In this document: one piece after another, positions 36,527 to 48,380 of the stretch
How positions within the stretch are numbered: the first letter of the stretch is position 1
How the letters are laid out: each line of letters starts with the position of its first letter
NCBI GenBank assembly: GCA_002110485.1
Contig: MOWL01000031.1
Span: 1-64,000, forward strand
DNA from: Emergomyces orientalis
Lineage: Eukaryota > Ascomycota > Eurotiomycetes > Onygenales > Ajellomycetaceae
Length of the DNA stretch: 64,000 bases
Reading direction: 5' to 3'
Made by a program: the position numbers and the translations under genes
The notes under the pieces: generated by a model
The model's database searches: none
Told to the model about the DNA's origin: nothing
What the model saw: the letters and a program-made list of their open reading frames with translations, nothing else

Positions 36527-37912
36527 ATGGCATTGAATGTGGGGGAGGTGGTTATGATGGAAAATGGCATGCATGAGGCTCAACACATGCCAGAGACAAA
36601 AAACTCTGTGACACAGAAAACAAAGACAAACAGCTTAGCAACAGCAATTCAAACACTAGCTGCAATCCTTGAAGAGAGAGAGAAGAATGAGAAAGTGAAT
36701 AACAAAGATAAAAAGTATTTACAGAAGACATTGAAAGCAGTGCAAGAAGTGAAGATGAAACTGTGTGATCAGCTTCTGAAGAGAATGAAATGCACAATTG
36801 ACACATTAAAACAGCAGAAATCATGAGACAAGCTCAATGAAGCACTCTCATGAACAGCAATAGCAGTCAGAGAGAAGACAACAGTTAAAACCATATCAAT
36901 CAGAACACTGCGAGAGGTAGTCATTACTCAACAAAGCTGTGATGCTATGTCAGAGACAGAACACACACCAGAAATGATTGTTAAATGAGTGAATGAGGCC
37001 ATCAAAGAGATAATCAAGAGCAAAGTGGTGGCAGCAAGGCACATGCCAAGCAGAGATGTGATTTTGATGACAGACACACAGAACATCAAGGCAGAGCTCG
37101 CAGCAGATGATAGCTGGACGCGTGAATGGGGAGACAAAGCATGCATGAAGTGGGAGATATATGCAGTACTAGTCAAAGATGCTTCTATAGAAGTCATTGA
37201 CTGGAGCAGCTCTGAGTACGCCATTGAGAGCATCTACAAGCAGAATACAGCACTATGCTGCAAGATGCTGATACACAAGATGAATAAAATGATGATTAGA
37301 CAACAGAAATCACATGACAGTATAATCATCAATGTTGCTGCACCTCACCAGGCCAATGCACTGGTGGACAATGGACTCGTTCTAGGCAATGAATATTGCA
37401 CAGTTGAAATATTTCACAGAGAGGCCAGGGTCACACAATGCTACAAGTGTCAACAGTATGGACATATAGCTCGCTTCTGCAGAAGAGAGGAAACCTGTGG
37501 TCACTGTGCATAAAAAGATCATGGTGACAAGGCCTGCAAAGAAGCAGCAGAAGGCAGCAGACCCAAGTGCAGTAACTGTGATGATAGTCATGCAGCATGG
37601 CACTCAAACTGCCCAGAGAGAAGACTGAAAGCCAAAAGTGCTAAAAAGACACTGATTGAATGTCTCAAGCACTTCAATATAAAAGCATCAGATGCAGATG
37701 AATTTAGCTTTTCATGCAAATGAAACAGGCCTCTGAATGAGGACTTCATAGAACCCCCACAAAGAGCAGGAAGACCAACAAATGTATCAAGAGCAGAAGC
37801 ACAACAATGAGAAGCTATGACAAGCTTCATTCAAGCAGCAAGTGGTTCAGTAACACTGAAGACATCAACACAGAACAGCAGCTTGCAGAATAATCACATG
37901 AATGAATCATGA
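36527..37912 (+). pseudogene. LINE-B copy 4 ORF1: Gag-like protein
   Basis: One 462-codon frame from ATG 36527 to TGA 37910-37912, no frameshift. It has a charged helical region (about residues 45-90) and knuckles C-Y-K-C-x4-H-x4-C (about 37439), C-G-H-C-x4-H-x4-C and C-S-N-C-x3-H-x6-C (about 37569-37613). Internal stops are TGA at 36824, 36851, 36986, 37721 and 37808, plus one TAA at 37511 where copy 2 has GTA. The final TGA overlaps the ORF2 start as ATGA, an arrangement suited to termination-reinitiation. Confidence 0.85.
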
Positions 37913-40900
37913 AGAACAGACTAGTCATTTTACAATACAATGTGCATAAGTCAAACAAGATTATGGGACCTCTTTTGGCAAAGCCCGAAACGGCATTAAA
38001 CTATGATGTGATTGCAATACAAGAGCCCTGAATACAAAAACACTCTAAAACAGACACACACTGTCCAGCCAACTGTGAATTCCGGCAAGCAGACATGGAG
38101 CAGAAGGACATGAAGATGTGCTTTCTAATTAACAAGAGAATTGCAGTCAAGACCTGAAGAGTGAGCACAATATCCACTCATATACTGGTACTTACTCTGT
38201 TGACAGAGAGTGGGCCTATCAATATCATCAACATGTACGCGTCACCACCAGGAAGCTACACAATCATGCCACCAGACTCACCCATTCATCAGCTCCAAGC
38301 GGTGGTTGAAGAAGCGGATAGAATGCTAGAAGCATGAATAAACCAGGAAAATGCGCATCAAGCAACAACTGAGAGTGCAGAGGAAGCATCAGACACGCAG
38401 AAAACTCAAATAAACACGCATCAAGCAGATGTTATAGTGATTGAAGACTTTAATGTACATCACACTCTCTGGGAAGGTAGCAGGGTCAGAGAAAACTTTG
38501 TCATGGCCTGAGAACTCAATGCTCAAATCAGTATCTTGAATCTACATCTAGCAACTTCAGAAGACATGATCATCTGATAAGATAGAGAAAGTCAGAGCAT
38601 CACAGTGAATCTAATCTTTTTGTCTGCTGATCTACACAGTCAAATGATCAGCTGCAAGCTAGAACATGAAGCAAATATGACATCAGATCACATGCCAATT
38701 GCAACTACTCTTGAGCTAAAAGCATTATATAGCAGCAGAAAAAGACGCACTTGGCATCACTTCTGCCCAGTACAGATAGCACAGGACTGCCAGACACTGA
38801 GAAGCCCAGGGGCACTGACTTCAAAAGATCAGATAAACAGCTATGCAAGATATCTTGTCAAATTTGTGGAAGATCTAGCAGCAAAACATGCCAAAGTCTC
38901 AAACTACAGTCAACACAGCTGGTCATGGTGGTCCCCTCGAGTAGCAGAGGCAGTCAATCAATATAAAAAAGTCAAGAAAGACAGAAACATCTCTGCAGCA
39001 GATATAATTAAAGCTTGAGCCCTGAGAAACAGAGAGATTAAACTGGCTAAAATAAACAGTTTCAGAGAACTAATGCACAGCACAGAGTTCAAGTCCAAGC
39101 TACTATGGAAGATGGTCAAATGGAGGTGTCAAAGCAGCAATGAGCATGCACAATCTCCAAGAATTTCAGCATTAATAGTAGAAGGCAGAGAAAATCTACC
39201 ACCAGTCAATTCCTTTGATGATAAAGCCAAGATTCTGAGACAAAGGTTCTTCCCCCTGCCACTAGTCAGTGACAACAGGGACATGGAGGAGGTGGAACAC
39301 TCACTGAAAACAACAGAGACAATAAGCATCACAGAGAAGAAAATGGCCACGCTCATAGCACATCTATCAAGCAACAAAGCACCAGGTATCAATGGAGTCT
39401 CCAATGAATTTCTGAAAATGCTGGGATCAAGCTTCACAAAGGCTATGACAGAGCTCACACTGGCATGCTGGGAATGGGAACACTACCTGGAGATATTCAA
39501 GACCGCTCGAACAGTGGTACTGAAAAAACCAGGAAAAGAGGATTATCAAAAGGCAGAGGCATGAAGGCCCATTGCTCTACTGAATACAATGGGAAAAATA
39601 ATAGAATCAGCCACCGCGCAGGAACTCAGACGGCTAGTGAAAACACTCAATCTACTGCCATCTCAACAGATGGGTGCTAGGCGGGCCAGATCAACCGAAA
39701 CAGCAGTATCACTACTGCTAGCACAAATTAGAACAGCATGGGAGAAGTCAGACACAGTGGTTACAGTTCTATCATTGGACATCTCAGAAGCTTATGATAG
39801 AGTGCTAAAAGACCGACTCATACACATTCTTCGCATGAAGGGCCTACCAAGACAGCTGACAGGGTGGATACACTCATTTATGTCAGATAGACGATCCACG
39901 CTCACATTTGAAGAACAGGAAACTGAGGCCTTCAATATTCCAGCTGGGATACCACAAGGATCACCTCTCTCCCCCATTCTCTTTCTATTTTACAATGAGG
40001 AACTGCTCCGGATATGCTCATCCTTGAATAGACCAGTGAGCTGCATAGGATTTGTGGATGATGTCAATATAATAGCATACGGGCCATCAACTGAAGCAAA
40101 TTGCGCGCAGCTCACACGGGTGCACGCAGAATGTGAAGAATGGGCAGGAAGACATGAAGCTATTTTTGCTCTGTAGAAGTATGAGTTGATGCACTTCACT
40201 AGAGCCTGAACTTGATTCAACTTGAATCACTCTCTGAGACTGTCTCAGCAAGTTATCAAGCCACAGAAGGTGATGAGAGTTCTAGAAGTATGGCTGGATT
40301 TCAAGCTTCAATGGAAAGGTCACATGGATGCTATAGCAGGAAAAATGAAGTCACAGATAAAGGCACTATCACAGACAACACAGGCCACCTGGGGAGTCCC
40401 CCTACATCAAGCTAGAACAATATACAACATGGTCATACGGCCAGCTATAGCTTACAGCGCACTGGCATGGCATCAACCGCGCATCAAGCGCGAAGGACGC
40501 ATGCGCAATAAACAGCACACAGAGGGCCTAATCAGAACACAGAATGAATGCCTGAGAATAGTAGCTGGAGCATACAGAGCAACACCAATATCCACACTGG
40601 AAGCAGAGACATACACACCACCCCTGGACATCTATCTTGATGGAGTTGTGGCGCGCGCCACAAAACGACTGAAGGCCTCTGGAATGGCAACACAAATTGA
40701 AGAGGCATGCACAGCAGTGAGAGTCAAACTCAGATGAAGAGACACAGTGCACAGAAGATTTATTGAGAAGGTGATTCATTCAGACAGTCTGCCTGAAAAT
40801 TGAGAGAAGCTTTGAGTGGAAAAGAGCAAGCAAGAGACTGCTCAAAGCACAAATTCAGCAGCAACACAGCACTTCTCACATGATGAATGGGTGTGAAAAG

Positions 40901-41376
40901 AAATCCTGAGTAGATGAAGAAAACAATGAAGAGCTAGAGCATCTCTCTGGTGTGAACTCTTTGATCGACCCCTGAACAAAAGCATTCTGAAATGACACAA
41001 GGGCCTAAGCAAGGCCAGAAGCTTGCTGATAATTCAACTAAGATCAGGGAAAACAGGGCTGGCAGCCTTTCTATATAAAAGACGAGTACCGGATTTCCCA
41101 TCACCAGCATGTGAATGTGGCTATTCAAATGAAACAGTGATGCATGTGATAGTTCACTGTGATAGATTCCAGCACAGTCACAGGAGTCTGCTGCATGAGG
41201 GCAGAATCGACAAGAAATGGCTATTGAACACCAAAGAAGGGCTACACTGTCTAACAAAATGGTGAATCAAGCAGGGAATTCTACCACAGTTCTCACTGGC
41301 AAAGACACTGAGTGTCTATCAGACAGAGGAGCAGCAATCTATCACATCTCAATCAAGCATACGCAGACCTCAATAA
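37909..41376 (+). pseudogene. LINE-B copy 4 ORF2: endonuclease and reverse transcriptase
   Basis: A single 1156-codon frame ending in TAA 41374-41376. The endonuclease domain starts L-Q-Y-N-V-H-K-S, then I-Q-E-P followed by TGA (family Trp) and E-D-F-N-V-H-H. The RT has K-A-P-G-I-N-G (about 39380), R-P-I-A-L-L-N-T (preceded by TGA where A-W-R-P-I is usual), S-L-D-I-S-E-A-Y-D, G-I-P-Q-G-S-P-L-S-P and G-F-V-D-D-V-N (about 40050). The C-terminus has V-P-D-F and C-E-C-G-Y...H...C (about 41085-41160). By hand count internal stops are 17 TGA, 1 TAA and 1 TAG, with no frameshift. No RNase H domain is visible. Confidence 0.85.
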
Positions 41377-41793
41377 ACACCATGCTGAAACCGCTGAAAG
41401 CGCGCTTACCACACAAAATCAGTGCTCATGGCACATCCCCACGCTCATTTCATGCTAAAGACGCGACTCTCTATGCTTCAGAGCGCAGTTGGTGTCTTTC
41501 ACTCACTCACTCACACGCGGGCGCATTTTCAAAAATGCTCAGTGTAATTTTTCTTTATTTTTAATTTTTCTTTTCTCATCCCATTCTCTTCTCTTCTTGA
41601 GGACAGCAGTTGCTGGTCCCTGGTAGTCTGAAGCCTCACAGAAACTGTTACATACATTTATTAGTGCATGAGGTTTTTAATCCAGCAGTAAGCTCTTTTA
41701 TTGCATGGTTTTCCTTGTTAGATAAAATAGATAGTTTCCCACATATCCCTGAGATTAAGTGGTGTATAATATAATAAATAATAAATAATAATT

Positions 41794-41893
41794 CAGCAGT
41801 AAGCTCTCTTATTGCATGGTTTTCCTTGTTAGATAAAATAGATAGTTTCCCACATATCCCTGAGATTAAGTGGTGTATAATATAATAATAATA
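41794..41893 (+). repeat. tandem duplicate of the LINE-B 3' end
   Basis: The stretch beginning CAGCAGTAAGCTCT at 41683 recurs at 41794 (period 111 bp), again running through the 3' signature into a (TAA)n tail. It may be a very short 5'-truncated LINE-B insertion or slippage during target-primed reverse transcription. Confidence 0.75.
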
Positions 41894-41894
41894 A

Positions 41895-42259
41895 TCTGGT
41901 TAAATAATGAGAAATACAGACAAAACAAAGAAAAAGCTTCAGTTTTAATTATAACTGATAATTTGAAACAATCAAATATCTCACATGTCACAATTGCAGA
42001 ACAAAAAATGAAAGTGTTCAAATTCATAGATTCTAGACAGAAAATGAAAGAACAAACACAATGTTCAAACTATCAGAAATATGAACATTTTGCTAACTAC
42101 TGTATGAGAAAAACAAAATGCCAATTATATGCTGAAAATCACAAAACAATGAAGCATTCATGTGATATTTGTGGAAAAAAAGAAGTGAAATATACACCTA
42201 CTAAAATAAAATGTGCAAACTGTAGAGAAAAACATGTTTCTAGCTCAATTGAATATATT

Positions 42260-42267
<8 letters not shown>
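41895..42267 (+). mobile_element. LINE family A copy 2, part 1 (ORF1 knuckle region)
   Basis: Plus-strand reading with C-x2-Y/C and C-D-I-C-G / C-A-N-C-R-E-K-H cysteine pairs (about 42065-42235). Interrupted by a minus-strand LINE-A with target duplication TATATTTTTACTTT (42254-42267 and 46971-46984). Continues at 46971. Confidence 0.8.
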
Positions 42268-42294
<27 letters not shown>

Positions 42295-42593
42295 CTTCCA
42301 TTAAGGCATATGCAATCAGTGATTATGATGCCCACCTAGTATTACTAGGATTTATCATGTAAACTATATCTAAATACATGTAACTTCTTGTCACTTGCCA
42401 TTACAGTAATTCCAGCCCAGAATAAGAGACACATTCAAAAATAAAAGATGATACAATTTAATACTAAGACATTTTTTTAAAAATAAACTCAAAGTTGAAG
42501 ATAATACAAAGAAAATTAAAAGAATGAACTAACATAGAAAATTTCTCAAAGAATATTTATAATAAATTGATTTAAATCATATTTATTATATAT

Positions 42594-45500
42594 CTAGTTG
42601 TTGTTTTTTTTTCTTGTTGCAATATCTGTTTCTATGATATAATTTATTAAATATTTGATATCTGTTTCAGTTTGAAACAGAAATCTCATATTTATTTGAT
42701 CTATATCATATTTTCTTTTCAAATCATTTCTAATAACAGAGTTTTTTAAGCAATTTATCAATAAATGTTCTGAATCTTTCAAATAATCATATATATCACA
42801 GTTTTGAGGTCTCTCAATTCCAAATTTCTTAAAATAGAAGCCAAAGTATCCATGACCAAGCTTCAATTGAATTATTGAAGAAAAGATTTTCTTTTTGCAT
42901 TTAATAGAGCATGCTTTTCACTTTGATTTTGTTTCAAAAATCAAGTATTTGATACTTAGTTTTTGTTTTTGAGTTTTTCAATTTAAATTTCAATCTTTTA
43001 AGCATTTCTCTTTTACTTTTCTTTTTATAAATGTTCAAGATATTTTCTGTTTTTTCACTAACTCAATTTCTGTGCCCTTTTTTGCAGCTTCATCAGCTAG
43101 TTCATTTCCTTTTATATTCATATGAGCTGGGACCCAGTGCAAATGAATTTGTATATCTTTTAATTTTCTTATTCTTTTAATCAATTGATATACAGTTTCA
43201 ATATGTATTTAATTTTCTTGAATCTTGTTTTTTTGAAATCTTTTCAAAGCTGCTTGACTGTCTGAATAAATTCATATCTCATTGATATCTGAATTTCTTA
43301 TCAATTGACTCATTGTCATTTTAAATGCTTGCATTATTGCATATACTTCTGCATCAAATACTTCCATTTCTTGACTCAGATTCCATGAATTGGTGAAGTA
43401 TATATCTTTGTTTCTTGTATATGCTATGCCAGCTCCCAGATTATTTGAAGTATCATTTTTTGATTCATCAGTATAGATAATCAGAGCATTATTTATAATT
43501 TCAAGCTGCTTTAAATGTCTTTCTTGCTCATTTTCTTTAGATAATTCACTAATATCTATATCAATCAATGAATTCAGAGACTTTTTCCATGAATATAGTT
43601 GTTCAAAATCTAATTCTTCCACATTTAAATGAGGAAGTTCGTCTTTGATCATTGAACAAACTCTATATAACTGAGTTGAAATCTTTTTTACAGAATTTAG
43701 ACTGGTTTCATTTCAATCTAAATATTTACTCCAGTTCAAATCAGTGCCTGTGTTCATGGGAGGAAATGTGAATGAAACTCTTTTTCTAATTATATGATTT
43801 TGATTTAATTTAATTATTCTCACTGAATAATTTCTGCACAGCTTGTCCAGCCTTATTTTAGAAGAAGGAATTGAGGCTTCAATTTCCATAGCTTTTATAG
43901 AGATGATTTTAAATGCTCCCAGCATTCTTCTTAAAGCTTTATTTTACAGACTTTCATATTTATTTAGAAAGTTTTTCTGATTTTTCCATCATATTTGTGC
44001 TCCATAGTCTGAGATTGAGAAAATGCAGGCAATATAAAGTTATCTCATTGCTTGGAAAGATAGTCCTCTTTCTGTATTTGATAATCTTAAAATGTTATTA
44101 AGATTACTCTCTGCCTGGGCAAGTTTCTTTTGAATATGATAATTAAACTTCAGTTTTGAGTCTAGTCAAAATCCTAGCCATCTAACTGATTCTTTTGAAT
44201 TAATTTGTTCATTTAGCAAGACTATGTGTTCATTTTTCTCATTTGACTTAGGAAAAAAGTGAATCAATTCAGTTTTATTCATATCAAACTGAATATAATT
44301 TTCTTTTTCTTTTTAAATGATTTCTCTTGCTGCATTTTCAATTAATAAACAGTTTTCTTTTATTGTTTTTGAATGACATAATAATGCAATATCATCAATG
44401 TAGCTGGGTGTTCTCACTAGCTTTATTTCTCTGTTTTGAAATAATGTTCTTATATATATCAAAAATAGAATGGGAGAGACTGGAGATCCCTGAGAGACTT
44501 CTATTTCAATTTTTGTTTCCTTTTGTTTTATTTCATCAAAAAACAACTGAATGGTTCTTTCTGACATAAAACAACTGACCCATTTTATCAATGATTTTGG
44601 AGTATTTAATTCTACCAGAGTTTGAATTAAATGCTCTTTTGAAACATGATCAAATGCCTCTTTTATATCAATAAAAGCAGCAGTTGAAACTAGTTTTTCA
44701 TTTCTAGCTAATTCTATATCATGAGTTAGAGAAAAAACTGCATCTATTGCTGAGTTTTGCTTTCTACCCTCTATTTGATCATAAAATAATAGATCAGAGT
44801 CAGAGATAGTACTTAGATATAATAATCTAGTAGCTATTATTTTTTCTAAGACTTTTCCCAAGCAATTTAACAATGATATAATTCTATAGAATTTTGGAAT
44901 AGTGCTTTTTCTATTTGATTTTGCAAGTACTATTCCAGTGGCTTTTCTTCATATCTTGGAATGATATTCTTTTTTCAATAAATTGAAAAGTAATTCAAAT
45001 ATTTCTCCTTTTAACTTAGAATATAATTTTTGTATTATTAAATGATTTATTGAGTCAGGGCCTGCAGCAGTTTTCTTTGAGCTTTCAAAAATTGCTGTTT
45101 GTAATTCATTTTCTGATAGATCTGGTCATATTCATCTTTTCTCTACATTTTCAGTATAATCATCTATTGACATAGAGTTTTCATTTTGAGATACTGGTGA
45201 TTTTTGAAATAACATTCTTAACAATGCCTGGCATTTTTCTTCAAAGGAATGAGCTTTAATCTCTCTATTCTGATAGTTATATTCTAAAATAGGTAATTTA
45301 GCTACTTTTCTTGATTTTGTATAATTAAATGTTTTAAAAATCTCTTTTTCTTTTGCATTTTCAAGAAAAGTATTTCAGCATGAAGTTTTAGCTGTTTTTA
45401 TAGTAGTGAAGTATTCATTTCTCATTTCTTTGTATTCTTCATGAGTAATGATATCTTTTTTTCATTTTTCTCTGTAAATTGCTAAATTTTTTCTTTTCTC

Positions 45501-46454
45501 TGATATTTCTTTATTTCATCATGGTTTAGAGTACTCTGATAGAACTTTTTTTGAAATATTATCATTAATACTTTCTAGAATTATATTTGTAATTATTTCT
45601 GTTTTTTCTTCAAGTATTTGATCTGTAATTTCCTGATCTTTATTTCAAATCAGTTCATTTTTCTTTTTCTCTTTTAATATCTCAATTTTTTTCTCAACTT
45701 CATTCCAATCTGCTTTTTCAAAGTTATATTGATTAGATAGTAGAGGATTTTCAATCATATTCTCTCTATCTAATATAATATTAAATTGAATAAGCTCATG
45801 ATATGAACCTGATGTTTCTTTTTCATTAATATATCATTCAAATAGTTTGTTTTTCATTAAATTGTTTGATATTAATGTTACATCAATTATTGAATGATTC
45901 TGTATATTATTTCTAAAGAAAGTTTGTCTATCAGTTTCATTAATTATATGAAGTTTATTAACTAGAAAGTATTCAACAAGTTCCTCTGCTCTTATTGATT
46001 ATCTGCATTCAGAATTCCATAAAATATGATGAGCATTGAAATCACCTGCAATTATAGAGTTTTTTGCAGAAATTTGATTTATAAAATCTCTATTAATTGT
46101 TCAGTTATTGTTGTTTTCTTCAAGAGATTTTTCATTATATATATTTATAATTTGAATTGTTTCAAATTCATTATATGTATCTATAATATCTTCTATTAAA
46201 ATATCAGAGTCAGAGATTAAATCATTTCTCAAATTAATTTGAAATCTTGATTTCTTTCTTACATAAATTATAACTCTGACTCTAATGTTTTTGTTTTCAG
46301 GTAGAAGACAGTAATAGCTAAAATGTGAAATTATATATTTCTATGCTGCATCAATTTTTGATTCTTGAAATAGAACAAAGTCTATTTCCTGTTCAAATGC
46401 AATTTGAAGACAGAAATACATACAATTTTCATTTTTATCAACATTATTTTGCAT
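42594..46454 (-). pseudogene. LINE-A copy 3 ORF2: endonuclease, RT, RNase H
   Basis: All coding blocks from ATG 46454 to TAG 42594-42596 share one frame (about 1287 codons, no frameshift detected). Endonuclease: M-Q-N-N-V-D-K-N at the start, then F-Q-E-S. RT: A-G-P-D-S-I (about 45060), S-L-L-N-C-L-G-K (about 44870), Q-G-S-P-V-S-P (about 44490), T-P-S-Y-I-D-D-I (about 44415). RNase H: Y-T-D-E-S (about 43480), D-A-E-V-Y-A (about 43350), Y-S-D-S-Q-A (about 43260), W-V-P-A-H (about 43130). TGA stands at several Trp columns, e.g. L-G-F-TGA-L-D-S where copy 1 has TGG, and Q-I-TGA-W-K-N where copy 1 has TGG-TGG. A TAA near 43208 is shared with copy 1. Confidence 0.8.
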
Positions 46455-46567
46455 GAATTTAATACTGATATTTTATTCTTTTTGTTTTTTTTTATTTTTC
46501 TTGTTTTTTTTGTGATTTTTTGTGCCCTTCATTAAAAGAGATGTGCTAGAGCTATTTTTAAAATAGT

Positions 46568-46969
46568 TTAATTTTTAGTAAGTATTGAGAATTGATTATT
46601 ATCAATTTCAACAGTTTTCATTTGAATTAAATTTTCTGCTGAGTTTTTCTGCTCTCTAATTCTTGTAGGTGTTTTTGGATCAGTATTCACTCTGTTTTTA
46701 ACAGGAGAATTTGACTGAGAGTTTTTAGAAACTTGAGAGTTTTTTCTTTTAATTTTATTAATAGAAATTGACTCAGTTTTTTCTGTAGAATTAAAAGTAG
46801 AATTTATACTAGAATTTAAAATATTAAACTCTTTCTCATTCTTCTTTTTTGAAGTAAAGACACATTCAATTGAGCTAGAAACATGTTTTTCTCTACAGTT
46901 TGCACATTTTATTTTAGTGTGTGCACATTTCACTTCTTTTTTCCCACAAATATCACATGAATGCTCCAT
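46568..46969 (-). pseudogene. LINE-A copy 3 ORF1, C-terminal part
   Basis: Truncated at the insertion junction. It keeps C-D-I-C-G-K-K and C-A-N-C-R-E-K-H knuckle residues and then a Ser/Asn/Lys-rich tail. Its natural N-terminus is missing. Confidence 0.7.
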
Positions 46970-46970
46970 T

Positions 46971-47875
46971 TATATTTTTACTTTAAAAAAGAAGAATGAG
47001 AAAGAGTTTAATATTTTAAATTCTAGTATAAATTCTACTTTTAATTCTATAGAAAAAACTGAGTCAATTTCTATTAATAAAATTAAAAGAAAAAACTCTC
47101 AAATTTCTAAAAACTCTCAGTCAAATTCTTCTGTTAAAAACAGAGTGAATACTGATCCAAAAACACCTACAAGAATTAGAGAGTAGAAAAACTCAGTAGA
47201 AAATTTAATTCAAATGAAAGCTGTTGAAATTGATAATAATCAATTCTCAATACTTACTAAGAATTAAACTATTTTAAAAATAGCTCTAGCACATCTCTTT
47301 TAATAAAGAACACAAAAATCACAAAAAAAAACAAGAAAAATAAAAAAAACAAAAAGAACAAAATATCAGCATTAAATTCATACAAAATAATATTGATAAA
47401 AATGAAAATTGTATGTATTTCTATCTTCAAATTGTATTTGAACAGGAAATAGATCTTGTTCTATTTCAAGAATCAAAAATTGATGCAGCACAGAAATATA
47501 TAATTTCATATTCTAGCTATTACTGTCTTCTACCTGAAAACAAAAACATTAGAGTCAGAGTTATAATTTATATAAGAAAGAAATCAAGATTTTAAATTAA
47601 TTTAAAAAATGATTTAATCTCTGACTTTGATATTTTAATAGAAGATATTATAGATACATATAATGAATTTGAAACAATTCAAATTATAAATATATATAAT
47701 GAAAAATCTCTTGAAGAAAACAACAATAACTGAACAATTAATAGAGATTTTATAAATTAAATTTCTACAAAAAACTCTATAATTGCAGATGATTTCAATG
47801 CTCATCATATTTTATGGAATTCTGAATGCAGACAATCAATAAGAGCAGAGAAACTTGTTGAATACTTTTTAGTTA
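46971..47875 (+). mobile_element. LINE family A copy 2, part 2 (ORF1 tail, endonuclease)
   Basis: Resumes copy 2 after the nested LINE: ORF1 tail (46990-47186), then endonuclease with F-Q-E-S-K-I-D (about 47466) and D-D-F-N-A-H-H-I-L-W (about 47788-47817). It contains frame breaks and a TAA where copy 3 has CAA. Interrupted at 47875 by a LINE-B piece. Confidence 0.8.
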
Positions 47876-48380
47876 TTATTATTATTTCTACACCACTTGA
47901 TCCCGAGGATATGTGGGGAGGCAGCTAGTATACAAAGTGAGGAAAACCTTGGGCTATCTAGTATAGCCCTGGCCTAAAAACCCTCTGAACAGCAAATCTA
48001 TTCAACATTTATAATTGCTTCAAGTACCGTGGAGCAGCTCCCACTGCTCTTAGAGAAAATGGTGCATAGCACTGTGAGAAGACAAGAAAACCCTCTATAT
48101 CATCATCACCCCTGTCTGAACATAAGAAAGACTTCTAATGAATGTGGCACCTCATGCTGTGTGTCCGCCGCTCATCGCGCAGACTTCAATGTCCTGGAGT
48201 GCTTGTAGCGCGCAGGCCACTCAACTCCGCGCTTGTGGCGCGCCCGGTCGCCCAACTTCGTGCTTGCAGCGCGCCAGTCCACCCAGATCCGCGCTTCAAG
48301 CTCACTATCTCCTGGTAGGGCCTCGCTCTTCGCGCCCTTCACCCCCTGATATGCGCCAGCCGCGTTCCTTAGTTGTGCTG
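47876..48380 (-). mobile_element. LINE family B copy 5, 3' fragment
   Basis: Begins with a (TTA)n run (tail on the minus strand), then the family 3' signature, then a GC-rich body up to 48380. Flanked by TGAATACTTT(T/C)TAGTTA at 47859-47875 and 48381-48397. It is 5'-truncated and non-coding. Confidence 0.85.

Larger units (their letters stand above)
31218..41619. repeat. near-perfect inverted repeat (palindrome), arms of about 5.17 kb, 56-bp loop
   Basis: Arms 31218-36390 and 36447-41619, loop 36391-36446. Every reading frame in one arm has a mirror partner whose coordinates sum to 72837 and whose translation is identical, so there are no indels along the arms. Sampled stretches were base-identical. 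Outside 31218/41619 mismatches appear: about five in the next 130 bp. Confidence 0.9.
36447..41790 (+). mobile_element. LINE family B copy 4, right arm of palindrome
   Basis: Plus-strand LINE-B, head to head with copy 3. The 3' signature and TAA-rich tail are at about 41743-41790. The terminal ~110 bp are duplicated at once downstream. Confidence 0.9.
42268..46970 (-). mobile_element. LINE family A copy 3, nested, poly-A tail
   Basis: Minus-strand LINE inserted into LINE-A copy 2. The 3' end is a pure A tail (plus-strand T run to 42294) after TGGAAG. The 5' end is truncated within ORF1 at 46970. The 14-bp target duplication flanks it. Confidence 0.85.
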
